DNA from: Gammaproteobacteria bacterium UBA4475
GTDB lineage: Bacteria; Pseudomonadota; Gammaproteobacteria; Pseudomonadales; Azotimanducaceae
Assembly (NCBI GenBank): GCA_002389265.1
Contig: DGOD01000230.1
Coordinates: forward strand, 1-25,631
Direction of reading: 5' to 3'
DNA length: 25,631 bases
The position numbers and the translations under genes are program-made. Numbering within the stretch: position 1 is the stretch's first letter; the number at the start of each line of letters is the position of its first letter. The notes under the pieces were generated by a model. It was given only the letters and a program-made list of their open reading frames with translations. It was not told the DNA's origin and ran no database searches. Positions 1-8,378 of the stretch are shown piece after piece.

Positions 1-83
1 GGCCACAGATGTTACACTATTCCCTGACGAACATTAATTGCGATTCTGACATGCTTGATAGGTCTCTAATCGAGCCCAACCCC

Positions 84-1154
84 ATGGGGCTCAATACACA
101 GAATAAATCTACTACAAATCCTGGTACACCTGCGCCCCTGGATCGCACCCTGAGCCTGGCGCCCATGATGGGCTGCACCGACCGTCACTGTCGGTACCTG
201 TTTCGGTTGCTGTCACCCAACACCCTGATGTACTCAGAAATGCTGGTCACAGGCGCCTTGCTCTACGGCAAGGCCGAGCACTTTCTCCGCCATGGTGGCG
301 ACGAGCCCTGCGCCCTGCAACTGGGCGGCAACGATCCCAGAGATCTGGCAGCCTGCGCCCGCATGGTGGAAGATGCCGGTTACCAAGAGGTCAATCTGAA
401 TGTGGGTTGTCCCAGCGATCGAGTTCAGTCTGGTGGCATCGGCGCTTGCCTCATCGCTACACCGGCCCTGGTCGCCGAATGTGTGGCCGCCATGCAAGCT
501 GAGGTCAAGATTCCTGTGACCGTCAAAACCCGCATCGGCCTCAATGATCAAGACGACTATGAGCACTTTCATCATTTTATCGAGACCGTTCGTGAAGCCG
601 GCTGCCGAGTTTTCATCATCCATGCCCGCAAGGCTATTCTCGGCGGCCTATCACCCAAGGACAATCGCGAAATTCCGCCACTGAAGTACGACTACGTCTA
701 CCGCATCAAGGCCGACTTTCCTGACTGCCAGTTTATTCTCAATGGCGGTATCAACGATACCGCCACTGCTTTGGCGGTTTTACCGAAAGTTGACGGTTTG
801 ATGCTTGGGCGTGCGCCCTACTCCAACCCTTACCTGCTCGCAGAACTTGAATGGGCGCTGTACCAGCACATCTCAATGGACAGGCTGACAGCGCTGGCAG
901 ACTATACGGACTATATGGTGCGAAATATTGAGACCGGCGAGCCCCTGAAACATATGGTCAGGCATCTAATGGGCTTGTTCACAGGGATTCGCGGCGCCCG
1001 CAGTTTCCGCCGCTATCTCGGTGCACACATGTTTGAAACGGGCAGTGGCACTGAAGTCGTAGAGCAGGCACTCGCGGAAGCCGGGCTCTGCCACCATGCC
1101 GAAGCAGCAGAAACCTTTGTTGCGCAACAGGCTCGACAACAGCAATACCAATAG
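84..1154 (+). CDS. dusA: tRNA-dihydrouridine(20/20a) synthase DusA
   Basis: This is an FMN- and NADPH-dependent TIM-barrel enzyme that reduces U20/U20a in the tRNA D-loop, in the cytoplasm. Counting from the most upstream in-frame ATG (base 9), the barrel starts at LAPMMGCTDRHC (about residues 50-61). The catalytic cysteine is C134 in NVGCPSDRVQSG. The DusA-specific HARKA...GLSPKDNREIPPL block is at about 205-225, and the phosphate-binding NGGI (245-248) and GRAPYSNP (267-274) follow. I chose the ATG at 84 because it leaves about 25 residues before the barrel, as I recall for E. coli DusA. ATGs at 9 and 51 are alternatives, and none has a clear Shine-Dalgarno. The TerB-like gene follows 14 bases after the stop and is probably co-transcribed. 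The family call is certain; the start is not. Confidence 0.96.
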   Translation: MGLNTQNKSTTNPGTPAPLDRTLSLAPMMGCTDRHCRYLFRLLSPNTLMYSEMLVTGALLYGKAEHFLRHGGDEPCALQLGGNDPRDLAACARMVEDAGYQEVNLNVGCPSDRVQSGGIGACLIATPALVAECVAAMQAEVKIPVTVKTRIGLNDQDDYEHFHHFIETVREAGCRVFIIHARKAILGGLSPKDNREIPPLKYDYVYRIKADFPDCQFILNGGINDTATALAVLPKVDGLMLGRAPYSNPYLLAELEWALYQHISMDRLTALADYTDYMVRNIETGEPLKHMVRHLMGLFTGIRGARSFRRYLGAHMFETGSGTEVVEQALAEAGLCHHAEAAETFVAQQARQQQYQ

Positions 1155-1168
1155 GGATACCCTCATCC

Positions 1169-1633
1169 ATGCTCGATAAAATTAAACGCTTTTTTGATGA
1201 AAAGCTGTTGCCTTCAGACAGAAATGACAACAGTGACAATAATGCCCGCTCGCTGCAGTTCGCCATGGCGGCATTGTTACTCGAGTTGTCTCGAGCCGAC
1301 TTTGACGCCGACGATCAGGAGCGTGACCTGATCATGAGTCTGCTGCGCGACACCTTCGCGCTGGACGAAGCCGACTTACTCGAATTACTCGAATTAGCAG
1401 GGGCCGCATCGGATGAAGCAAACGATGTGTTTCAGTTCACGCAACTGGTGAATCAACACTATAGCCACGACGACAAGATTCATTTGGTAGAGCAACTCTG
1501 GCGGGTAGCATTCGCCGATGGCCGCTTGGACAAATACGAAGAACAATTTATTCGTAAGCTTTCCGGCCTGCTACACGTTGCTCACTCAGATTTTATCAAG
1601 GCCAAACTGCGAGCCCGGCAGACGCCATCTTAG
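1169..1633 (+). CDS. TerB-family protein (COG4103-like)
   Basis: A 154-residue, all-helical, acidic protein of the TerB family. The N-terminus (MLDKIKRFFDEKLLP) is a short amphipathic helix. The core then carries two acidic, calcium/metal-site-like loops related by internal duplication: RADFDADDQER at about 42-52 and ADGRLDKYEEQF at about 116-127. These fit the TerB tandem-repeat fold. The ATG has an AGGGAT Shine-Dalgarno overlapping the dusA stop, so translation may be coupled to dusA. Stand-alone TerB-like proteins of this size are widespread in gammaproteobacteria and have no defined function. The name 'tellurite resistance' should not be inferred, because no other ter genes (terC, terD, terZ) are nearby. 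No signal peptide or membrane segment is seen. Confidence 0.85.
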   Translation: MLDKIKRFFDEKLLPSDRNDNSDNNARSLQFAMAALLLELSRADFDADDQERDLIMSLLRDTFALDEADLLELLELAGAASDEANDVFQFTQLVNQHYSHDDKIHLVEQLWRVAFADGRLDKYEEQFIRKLSGLLHVAHSDFIKAKLRARQTPS

Positions 1634-1718
1634 ATGCGCGGCAGCGATTGAATGCAAGGATTGACAGTGCAGGGTTGAACGCGGGAACCAAGAACTAGCC
1701 GCAATAAGACCCTAGCAT

Positions 1719-2243
1719 TCAGCCTGCAGCACGGGCCTTGCGGGGTTGAGCAGCACACGCCTGACCTTGCTCCTGCTCTAAGGCTGCGACAAGGTCCTGG
1801 AATGCTATCAGGTTATTCTCATTAAGCCCCATCAGCGTCTTGTGGGCCTCAAGCACTTGCTCCCGAAGGACCGCCTCAGAAACAATTTTCGGTGGCAGCT
1901 CGCCGAACTGATCGCAGTCGTATTGCGCTTCTTGATCAATCAAAAATATTTGATCAAAGCCCATACTGAGCAATATTCGATTGATATCTGCATTCGTGGA
2001 GACGATAGTGGGAAGGGTTTTAAACTGGTCTTGACTACGGAGAGAGATTTTAGCGAGCAAGCCCAAGCTGGTGCTGTCAATACCAGTAGTCTCACGAAGA
2101 TCGATAACAATGGCTCTGACACCACGATGTTTATCGATACTGGCGAGGTAAGTTGAAATTGTCGGGCCAAGGCACACTCTCACATCGCCAAAAAATTGCA
2201 GAACTTGAACGCCATCTTGATCAGCAAAAAGTATTTTGCTCAT
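1719..2243 (-). CDS. STAS-domain anti-sigma factor antagonist
   Basis: Residues 1-105 form a STAS domain (MSKILFADQDG, FFGDVRVCLGP, RAIVIDLRETTGIDSTSLGLLAK). In IDSTSLG the residue after the conserved Asp, Ser57, aligns with the phosphorylated serine of SpoIIAA/RsbV. About 70 further residues, helical and ending in a basic tail (QPRKARAAG), are longer than a minimal STAS protein and may bind a partner. The upstream phosphatase gene ends in TAG at 2249-2251, overlapping a GTG in this frame at 2249. I take the ATG two codons later; the GTG is equally possible and gives a 1-base overlap, so the two genes should be translationally coupled. Expected role: the phosphatase dephosphorylates Ser57 and the free STAS protein captures an anti-sigma factor. 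No anti-sigma kinase is present in the window. Confidence 0.9.
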   Translation of the reverse strand: MSKILFADQDGVQVLQFFGDVRVCLGPTISTYLASIDKHRGVRAIVIDLRETTGIDSTSLGLLAKISLRSQDQFKTLPTIVSTNADINRILLSMGFDQIFLIDQEAQYDCDQFGELPPKIVSEAVLREQVLEAHKTLMGLNENNLIAFQDLVAALEQEQGQACAAQPRKARAAG

Positions 2244-2248
2244 AACCA

Positions 2249-3430
2249 CTATCCAGTCTTAGTCACTGTAAAAATCGCAATATCATCGGGTATATCCGTG
2301 ACATCGCTTAAGCCAAGTTTTTCAGCGAGGCAGTCTAACCCTCCACCGGTGCAGTTTACCAGTGATACGAGGTGTTTTTCTTTCGCTTGCAAGCCCGCCT
2401 GGGGCATGATTTCAAACACGCCATCGGAAAACATAACCAAGCTAAAATTATTCGGCAGCGCCACGGTGTGTTCGACGTAATCCGCCGTCGCTATAATGCC
2501 CAACGGCAAACCACCCAACTCGAGATACTCAGCCCCGTCAGTACCCTCAACACCAGAGAATATAGTGCCGGGAAAATGGGCGGCATTACTGTAATCCAAG
2601 GTCTTACGGTCTTCACTGATCAAGCCCAAGAACAGGGTCACATGTTGTTCCAGATGAACCTTCAGCAATTCCTGGTTTAGCCAGTTCAATATGTCATTCG
2701 CGGCTGTAATTGACAGCATTTCATACTCACTGACCAACTGCTGGAACAGGCCCTTCAGCACCACCGTCACGATGGCGCCAGCCGCACCATGGCCGGAGAC
2801 ATCAGCGATATAAAACAGTATTCGCTGGTCCGGTAATTCAAAGTAGTCGATGGCATCGCCACTCAAGATCAATGACGGGTGAATCACATGTTCGAAGGTT
2901 AAACTATCAAATATCAGAGGCGTATCTGGCATCAAGCCCCGCTGGACCCGAAACCCGGCCTGCTGGTCCTGCTCAAGCTGTTGCAGGCTTTCCAGTAGCA
3001 TCTTATTGGATTTCGCCAGGGCTTTTTCGTTGTTGAGTCGGCGCTTGAGTTCGCGCTTTCGCTGAATCGTATCGTGCAGAACATAATGCATAATGGCGGG
3101 ATCACCGAGAGGCAACATGAGGTAATCATCAGCACCCAGTTTCAACCCGGAAACCACGAGGTGAACCGTCGAGGCATCCGCTAACAATACAATGGGGAGT
3201 CGCGGCGCCTGTTGACGTAAGGTCACCAAAGTTGAATCAGGGTAGATGGTGGGACCCGCCAGAGACACCAATAATATTTCCGGTCGGCTGTACTGCAGAC
3301 GCGCGAGACAGTCTTCTTCGGTAGTGACGTTAACCACGTCAAACCCACTACCTTCGAGTAAATCTCCAATTTCGTCTTGAGTGTCTGCTGCATGACTTAA
3401 GAGTAGCAGCTCACCGCTTCTGACTTTCAT
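2249..3430 (-). CDS. Pseudo-receiver / PP2C (RsbU-like) phosphatase, RssB-like
   Basis: Numbering is from an upstream in-frame TTG at 3454; the chosen ATG is residue 9. A receiver-like domain spans about 15-125, a coiled signalling helix about 128-165, and a PP2C/SpoIIE phosphatase domain 165-400. The PP2C metal ligands are all visible: SGDAIDYF (199-205), ADVSGHGAAGA (217-227), FSDGVFE (342-348) and PDDIAIF (389-395). The receiver is degenerate: the acidic pair is replaced by LLLLSHA (16-22), the phospho-Asp position is Ser64 in LLVSLAGP, and the conserved Lys is Leu114 in YLMLPL. From memory, the Pseudomonas homologue beside a STAS gene and vacJ keeps an intact receiver. The protein should therefore be a Ser/Thr phosphatase of the STAS partner that is not switched by Asp phosphorylation. 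No good Shine-Dalgarno is visible, so the start is uncertain. Confidence 0.9.
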   Translation of the reverse strand: MKVRSGELLLLSHAADTQDEIGDLLEGSGFDVVNVTTEEDCLARLQYSRPEILLVSLAGPTIYPDSTLVTLRQQAPRLPIVLLADASTVHLVVSGLKLGADDYLMLPLGDPAIMHYVLHDTIQRKRELKRRLNNEKALAKSNKMLLESLQQLEQDQQAGFRVQRGLMPDTPLIFDSLTFEHVIHPSLILSGDAIDYFELPDQRILFYIADVSGHGAAGAIVTVVLKGLFQQLVSEYEMLSITAANDILNWLNQELLKVHLEQHVTLFLGLISEDRKTLDYSNAAHFPGTIFSGVEGTDGAEYLELGGLPLGIIATADYVEHTVALPNNFSLVMFSDGVFEIMPQAGLQAKEKHLVSLVNCTGGGLDCLAEKLGLSDVTDIPDDIAIFTVTKTG

Positions 3431-3578
3431 TAGCAACGCTCGCACGCAGGCCAAATATGATTCAAGCGACTCTACTCTTAAATATCAATGTTTACCAGTA
3501 GTTAGCGTCGATAATTCGCGCTGCTTCTTAAAATCGAAGAATCCTTCAAGCGGCGCCAACACAGCGCCTTGACCAAAG

Positions 3579-4295
3579 TCAGAAATCATCGAATTCATCA
3601 ACCACCTGACCATCCTTCGCCAAATAATTTTGACGCTGCAGATAAGCGTCACGGAAGAAGATGTACCGATCACCGAACACGACGCTCTCGGCACCTAAAA
3701 CGCTGGCCCGGCCGTCGACAAGATCGACGCCACGGAGCGTATTACGGTGCCGTACTGGGTGGTAATCACGTAACGGCCCCACGACACTGTCTAGAGGCAA
3801 GCTCGCCGCATCGGTGACCGTCGATGGACCCAAAAAGGGGATCACCAGATAAGGACCATTCGGCACACCCCAGACTCGAAAAGTCTGGCTAAAATCTTCA
3901 GGATGAGCCAGCAAACCCATATCTGTCGCTGGATCCAACAAGCCGCCAAGCCCCACGGTGGTGTTAATCATCAGCCGCCCAGCACTACCCATGGCATATT
4001 TGGCCTTCCCCTGTAATAAGTTGTTGGCGACATTACCAAACTCATCGAGATTACTAAAAAACCGACCAATAGTCTGGCGCACCCCACCGGGCACCACATT
4101 TTTGTAAGCTTTGGCCACCGGCTTTAATACAGCCCGATCGATACCATCATTGAACCCGTGAGTGATTCGATTAACACTTTCCCACGGGTCTGGATTCTCG
4201 ACATCCGCATAGACCGACTGAGCCAGCACACACTGTAATGCCACGACTCCAAGCCAGACTAGTTTCAAGCAGTACTCCTTCTTCAACTTATTCAT
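3579..4295 (-). CDS. mlaA: MlaA (VacJ) outer-membrane lipid asymmetry protein
   Basis: MlaA forms a ring in the inner leaflet of the outer membrane and passes mislocalised phospholipids to MlaC and MlaFEDB. Family marks are DPWESVNRITHGFND (36-50), the long helical stretch through NLLQGK (92-97), RLMINTTVGLGGLLDPA (107-123) and the hairpin region WGVPNGPYLVIPFLGP (142-157). The 238-residue length is normal. The N-terminus is a signal peptide (basic start, hydrophobic 11-27) with a likely signal peptidase I site after VYA (residue 30). I see no clean lipobox: C22 is preceded by ALQ, which is a poor match. The protein may therefore be a soluble-exported rather than lipidated MlaA. The gene precedes the phosphatase/STAS pair on the same strand with about 150 bases between. 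The other mla genes are outside the window. Confidence 0.94.
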   Translation of the reverse strand: MNKLKKEYCLKLVWLGVVALQCVLAQSVYADVENPDPWESVNRITHGFNDGIDRAVLKPVAKAYKNVVPGGVRQTIGRFFSNLDEFGNVANNLLQGKAKYAMGSAGRLMINTTVGLGGLLDPATDMGLLAHPEDFSQTFRVWGVPNGPYLVIPFLGPSTVTDAASLPLDSVVGPLRDYHPVRHRNTLRGVDLVDGRASVLGAESVVFGDRYIFFRDAYLQRQNYLAKDGQVVDEFDDF

Positions 4296-4385
4296 AATAT
4301 TTATTCAGAGGTTTTATCAAGGTAAACAACTCGAGGGAAGATTCATCTGGCCTTGATCCAACACGCATGTCGCCAGCGACATCAA

Positions 4386-7300
4386 TCATCTTGCGTTACG
4401 CTGTCCCGACTTCTGCCACTCCTTCTCCAGACGTTTACCAGAGACCGGCATGCTGGTACCCAAGGACTGGGCAAACAGGGATACTCGGTATTCTTCAATC
4501 ATCCAACGATAGTCTTGCAGGTTTTCATCGTCCACCGTGCCCGCCATTATAAACCTCTGCCAATGACTTCGCACCTCACTCATGGCCTGTTGATCCTTGC
4601 CAATGTTATGTTGCATTTTGTCCAATCGATAAAGCATTGCCTGCAAAAAACGCGGGTACTGTTTCAGCCATTTCAAGGAGGCACGCCGAATAAAACCTGG
4701 CGCGAGCAACTGTGCCAGCTGCTCCCGCAGATCTGCCCTGGATGACTGGTTCACATTATTTTCACCCACGGTTAACTGCCTTTCAACCTCATTCGCCGCC
4801 TTCAAAATTTCTGCCACCAGCCGCCCTGTCTGATTCATGATGCTGACCAGCTCAATCTTGCTCTTTTTCCTAGATTCAAACTCGAGCGCCGTTCTGACCA
4901 AGGCTTTGCCTTCGATAAAGGTGAAGCGAAACACCGCCTCAACAAGATCCTTAAGTAGTTCTTCACCGCTGCCTCGAGTCGCGTAGTAAATCGAAAATTG
5001 CTTAAAGCCCGGCATGTTTTTACTCACATACTTGCGCTGATCCGGCAGACACAACATCAACAGACGCAGCAAACCCTGCCGGGACAAACGTTCAGCCTCG
5101 GCAGCGTTATCGATAACGCGTATAGCCACCGTTTCAACCTGGTCTATCATCGCCGGATAACCCTTCAGCGTAATGCCGGCCTGATCAAGCAGCACCGACT
5201 CGGGCAGATCGCCAAATTGCCAATCGACAGCACCCTCGATCTCAATATCCAGACGCGACCGCTGATTGAACCCTTGATCAGCTTCCGCGGCGAACTCCTG
5301 CTGTAAATGCGTCAAATCACGCGCGCTGCCGATCACCTTGCCCTTATCATTGAGCACCTTGATGTTCATTTTCAGATGCTGATCAAGGCTGTTTGCATCA
5401 AAGTCATCGGCATTGACTCGAGTGCCATTCAGGCGAAATAGTTTCTCAGCCAACACCACCGACAATTCGCGACCGTCATAACTCAACAGCGGCATCACCT
5501 TGTCCACATACTCGGGCGCAGGAACAAACTTTTTGCGCAAGGCTTTCGGCAGACTCTTGATGAGCCCCAGACATTTCTCTCGCAACAAGCCGGGTATCAC
5601 CCAATCGAGTTGAGCTCGAGAGACTTGGCGCAACAATGCGACAGGCACCTGTACACTCACCCCATCATCTTCGTGTTGGGGATCGAAATGATAATCCAGT
5701 TTAAGTTTGGTCTCAGCCACATCCAACTGGTTAGGATAGAGCGCCGCGGACAAGCCAGGCTCCTGCTTCATCAACAAGCTTTTCTCAAGATACAGGGTTC
5801 TAGGTGCCTCCACTTCAATCGTTTTACGCCAGTAATCCAGTTCATTCAGCGAACTGACACCCTCTGGGAGTTTTTCATCATAGAACCGAAAAATCGTGTA
5901 ACCATCTACCAGAATATCTCGCTTGCGAGACATGGACTCGAGCTTCTCTACCTCAGCCACTAGTAGCGTGTTATGCCGATAAAAACCGGCCTTACTGTGC
6001 AGCTGTTGCTCCACTAACGCTTCCTGAATAAAAATATGCCGAGCCCGTACAGGGTCAACCTGACCAAAATTGACCAGGCGCTTTTTAATGATGGTCACAC
6101 CGTAGAGAATCACTTCCTCGTAAGCCATAACCTGAGATCGCTTGACGTCAAAATACGCTTCCTGGTAATTACGCTTCACCAGGTGCCTGGCGAGAGGTTC
6201 GATCCAGCTGCTCTCTATCTGCGCCACAGTTCGGCCATACAGACGGGTTGTCTCCACCAACTCAGCAGACATGATCCAGCGCGGCTTTCGACTGAACAAA
6301 CCTGACCCTGGAAAAATGAAATGCCGGCGATTGCGCGCGCCCAGGTAATCATTGTCATCGGTCTTCTCGCCAATATTACCCAGCAAACCAGCTAACAAAG
6401 CCTGGTGAATAGCGGCATACTCCGCTGGCGCCTGATTCTTAACGAGTTTCAACTCACGAGCTAACAGGTGCAGTTGACGATGATTCTCTTGCCACTCTCG
6501 CATACGGATGTACGACAAAAAATTCTGCCGGCAAAATTTGCGCAGTTGATTCTGAGTCAGCTCCTGGCGATGGGACTCATAGAAATCCCAAATATTCACC
6601 AACGTCATAAAATCGGACTGCTCATGCTGAAACTGCTTATGTTTTTCGTCAGCTGCCTGTTGCTGATCATGGGGCCTGTCTCGAGGATCCTGCATGGCCA
6701 GCGAGCTGACGATGGTTAACACCTCTGCCAAACAGCCTGTTTGACTGGCTTGCATCAGCATCCGCGCCAGGCGCAAGTCCACGGGGAACCGGGCCATCTC
6801 GCGCCCCATCTGATTAATGTTGCGCTTCTCGTCGACGGCCTGAAGTTCGTGCAACAAATGAAAACCGTCGTTAATCTGTCGCTGATCGGGCTTTTCAACG
6901 AAGGGGAAATGACTGATGTCCCCAAGTCGTAACATCAGCATCTGAAGAATCACCGCAGCGAGGTTGGTCCGCAATATTTCCGGCGCGGTAAACTCAGGCC
7001 GGGATAAGAAGTCTTCCTCGGCGTACAGGCGAAAACAAACGCCATCACTGATACGCCCACACCGGCCTTTGCGCTGGTCGGCACTGGCGCGAGAGATCGG
7101 CTCGATGGGCAACTGCTGCACCTTGGAGCGGACACTATAGCGAGATATGCGCGCCACGCCGGTATCGATCACATAGCGAATACCTGGCACGGTGAGTGAA
7201 GTTTCCGCAACGTTGGTGGCCAGTACGATGCGGCGGCCCGTATGGGCCTGAAACACGCGATTTTGTTCAGCGACACTGAGCCTAGAGTACAGCGCCAGCA

Positions 7301-8267
7301 CGTCCCAGAGACGCAAGTCAGATTTACGGATCAAATGGGCGAGTTCACGAATTTCGCGCTCGCCCGACAAAAAGATCAACACATCACCCGGCGTTTGGCG
7401 TTGGCGCTCGAGTTGCTCGATCTCACGCAGCGTGTCAAGCACCCCCTGAAACATCAACTCATCGGCGTCGTGGGTTTTAGTCTCGGCCAAGGTCGGACGG
7501 TAGTGCACCACCACCGGAAAGGTTCGGCCCGACACCTCGATCACTGGAGCATCATTAAAATGCCTGGAGAAGCGATCTACATCGATGGTGGCCGAAGTGA
7601 CGATGACTTTCAAATCTGGGCGACGAGGCAAAATACGCTTGAGGTAACCAAGAATAAAGTCGATATTCAGGCTGCGCTCGTGAGCTTCATCAATAATCAA
7701 GGTGTCGTAAGCTTCAAGAAAGCGATCACGGGCGGTTTCCGCCAGTAAGATGCCGTCAGTCATCACCTTGATGTGCGTCGTCGGAGTTGTCTGGTCGGTA
7801 AAGCGAACTTGATAGCCTACCTGCTGGCCAAACTTGACCTTCAGCTCTTCGGCGATTCGATTACCCACGGTACGGGCGGCAACCCGCCGCGGCTGAGTAT
7901 GGCCAATCAGGCCATGGACCCCACGGCCCAGCGCAAGACAGATCTTGGGAATCTGGGTAGTCTTACCAGAACCGGTCTCGCCGGCAATGATCACAACCTG
8001 GTGACTGGCTAACGCCGCCTTGATGTCGTCCACTCGCTGGCTGACCGGCAACGATTCCGGAAAGGTTGGGATAGGTAGTTCTGCCCGGCGCTGCTCGGCA
8101 AGGTTCACCGATCGATCAATCTGCGCCGTGATTTTAGCGATGTTTTTCTCGACTTTGCGCTTGTCACGCAGCGCCTGACGCAGACGACCACGATCCTTGA
8201 TCATGCAATGATCTAGGCGCGCAATCAGGGTCTGGTGGCTTGTCGTTGTGTTAAGGCTCACGGTCAA
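4386..8267 (-). CDS. hrpA: ATP-dependent RNA helicase HrpA (DEAH box)
   Basis: A full-length HrpA of 1293 residues, against about 1300 in E. coli. HrpA is a DEAH RNA helicase known for rescuing stalled ribosomes. Motif I GETGSGKT is at 96-103, QPRR of motif Ia at 125-128, DEAH at 193-196, motif III SAT at 225-227, TNVAETSLTVPG at 351-362 and motif VI QRKGRCGR at 398-405. The ratchet/OB region (FIFPGSGLF and following) and the long HrpA-specific C-terminal domain (DUF3418 type) come after, ending in RWMIEEYRVSLFAQSLGTSMPVS. Translation is taken from a TTG at 8267 because LIARLDHCMIKDR aligns with the E. coli N-terminus. A GTG at 8261 or ATG at 8204 are alternatives, and no Shine-Dalgarno is obvious. 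The gene is intact. Confidence 0.97.
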   Translation of the reverse strand: MTVSLNTTTSHQTLIARLDHCMIKDRGRLRQALRDKRKVEKNIAKITAQIDRSVNLAEQRRAELPIPTFPESLPVSQRVDDIKAALASHQVVIIAGETGSGKTTQIPKICLALGRGVHGLIGHTQPRRVAARTVGNRIAEELKVKFGQQVGYQVRFTDQTTPTTHIKVMTDGILLAETARDRFLEAYDTLIIDEAHERSLNIDFILGYLKRILPRRPDLKVIVTSATIDVDRFSRHFNDAPVIEVSGRTFPVVVHYRPTLAETKTHDADELMFQGVLDTLREIEQLERQRQTPGDVLIFLSGEREIRELAHLIRKSDLRLWDVLALYSRLSVAEQNRVFQAHTGRRIVLATNVAETSLTVPGIRYVIDTGVARISRYSVRSKVQQLPIEPISRASADQRKGRCGRISDGVCFRLYAEEDFLSRPEFTAPEILRTNLAAVILQMLMLRLGDISHFPFVEKPDQRQINDGFHLLHELQAVDEKRNINQMGREMARFPVDLRLARMLMQASQTGCLAEVLTIVSSLAMQDPRDRPHDQQQAADEKHKQFQHEQSDFMTLVNIWDFYESHRQELTQNQLRKFCRQNFLSYIRMREWQENHRQLHLLARELKLVKNQAPAEYAAIHQALLAGLLGNIGEKTDDNDYLGARNRRHFIFPGSGLFSRKPRWIMSAELVETTRLYGRTVAQIESSWIEPLARHLVKRNYQEAYFDVKRSQVMAYEEVILYGVTIIKKRLVNFGQVDPVRARHIFIQEALVEQQLHSKAGFYRHNTLLVAEVEKLESMSRKRDILVDGYTIFRFYDEKLPEGVSSLNELDYWRKTIEVEAPRTLYLEKSLLMKQEPGLSAALYPNQLDVAETKLKLDYHFDPQHEDDGVSVQVPVALLRQVSRAQLDWVIPGLLREKCLGLIKSLPKALRKKFVPAPEYVDKVMPLLSYDGRELSVVLAEKLFRLNGTRVNADDFDANSLDQHLKMNIKVLNDKGKVIGSARDLTHLQQEFAAEADQGFNQRSRLDIEIEGAVDWQFGDLPESVLLDQAGITLKGYPAMIDQVETVAIRVIDNAAEAERLSRQGLLRLLMLCLPDQRKYVSKNMPGFKQFSIYYATRGSGEELLKDLVEAVFRFTFIEGKALVRTALEFESRKKSKIELVSIMNQTGRLVAEILKAANEVERQLTVGENNVNQSSRADLREQLAQLLAPGFIRRASLKWLKQYPRFLQAMLYRLDKMQHNIGKDQQAMSEVRSHWQRFIMAGTVDDENLQDYRWMIEEYRVSLFAQSLGTSMPVSGKRLEKEWQKSGQRNAR

Positions 8268-8358
8268 TCAGGCTTTTAGTCGCGGGTTAATCCCGGGTCG
8301 GTCAGATTACAGTGATATGCAGGTTTTGGACAGCCAGGCGTTCTACCTTTGTGCTGTC

Positions 8359-8374
8359 AAAAACCCGCAAGCGG
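8359..8374 (-). terminator. Possible weak terminator after ggt
   Basis: Just past the ggt stop, the minus-strand RNA reads CCGCUUGCGG followed by GUUUUU. This is a very short stem (3 bp with a CUUG loop) before a five-U run. Position and U-tract fit an intrinsic terminator, but the stem is weak, so this is only a suggestion. Confidence 0.25.
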
Positions 8375-8378
8375 CCAA

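Noticed and set aside
234..623. 129-codon minus-strand frame inside dusA
   Set aside because: Antisense shadow of the conserved DusA barrel.
1169..1633. Tellurite resistance locus
   Set aside because: Only a stand-alone TerB-like gene is present, with no terC/D/E/Z partners; the resistance label is not supported.
3485..3694. 69-codon minus-strand frame before mlaA
   Set aside because: It overlaps the mlaA coding sequence in another frame and has no protein-like features; it is a shadow.
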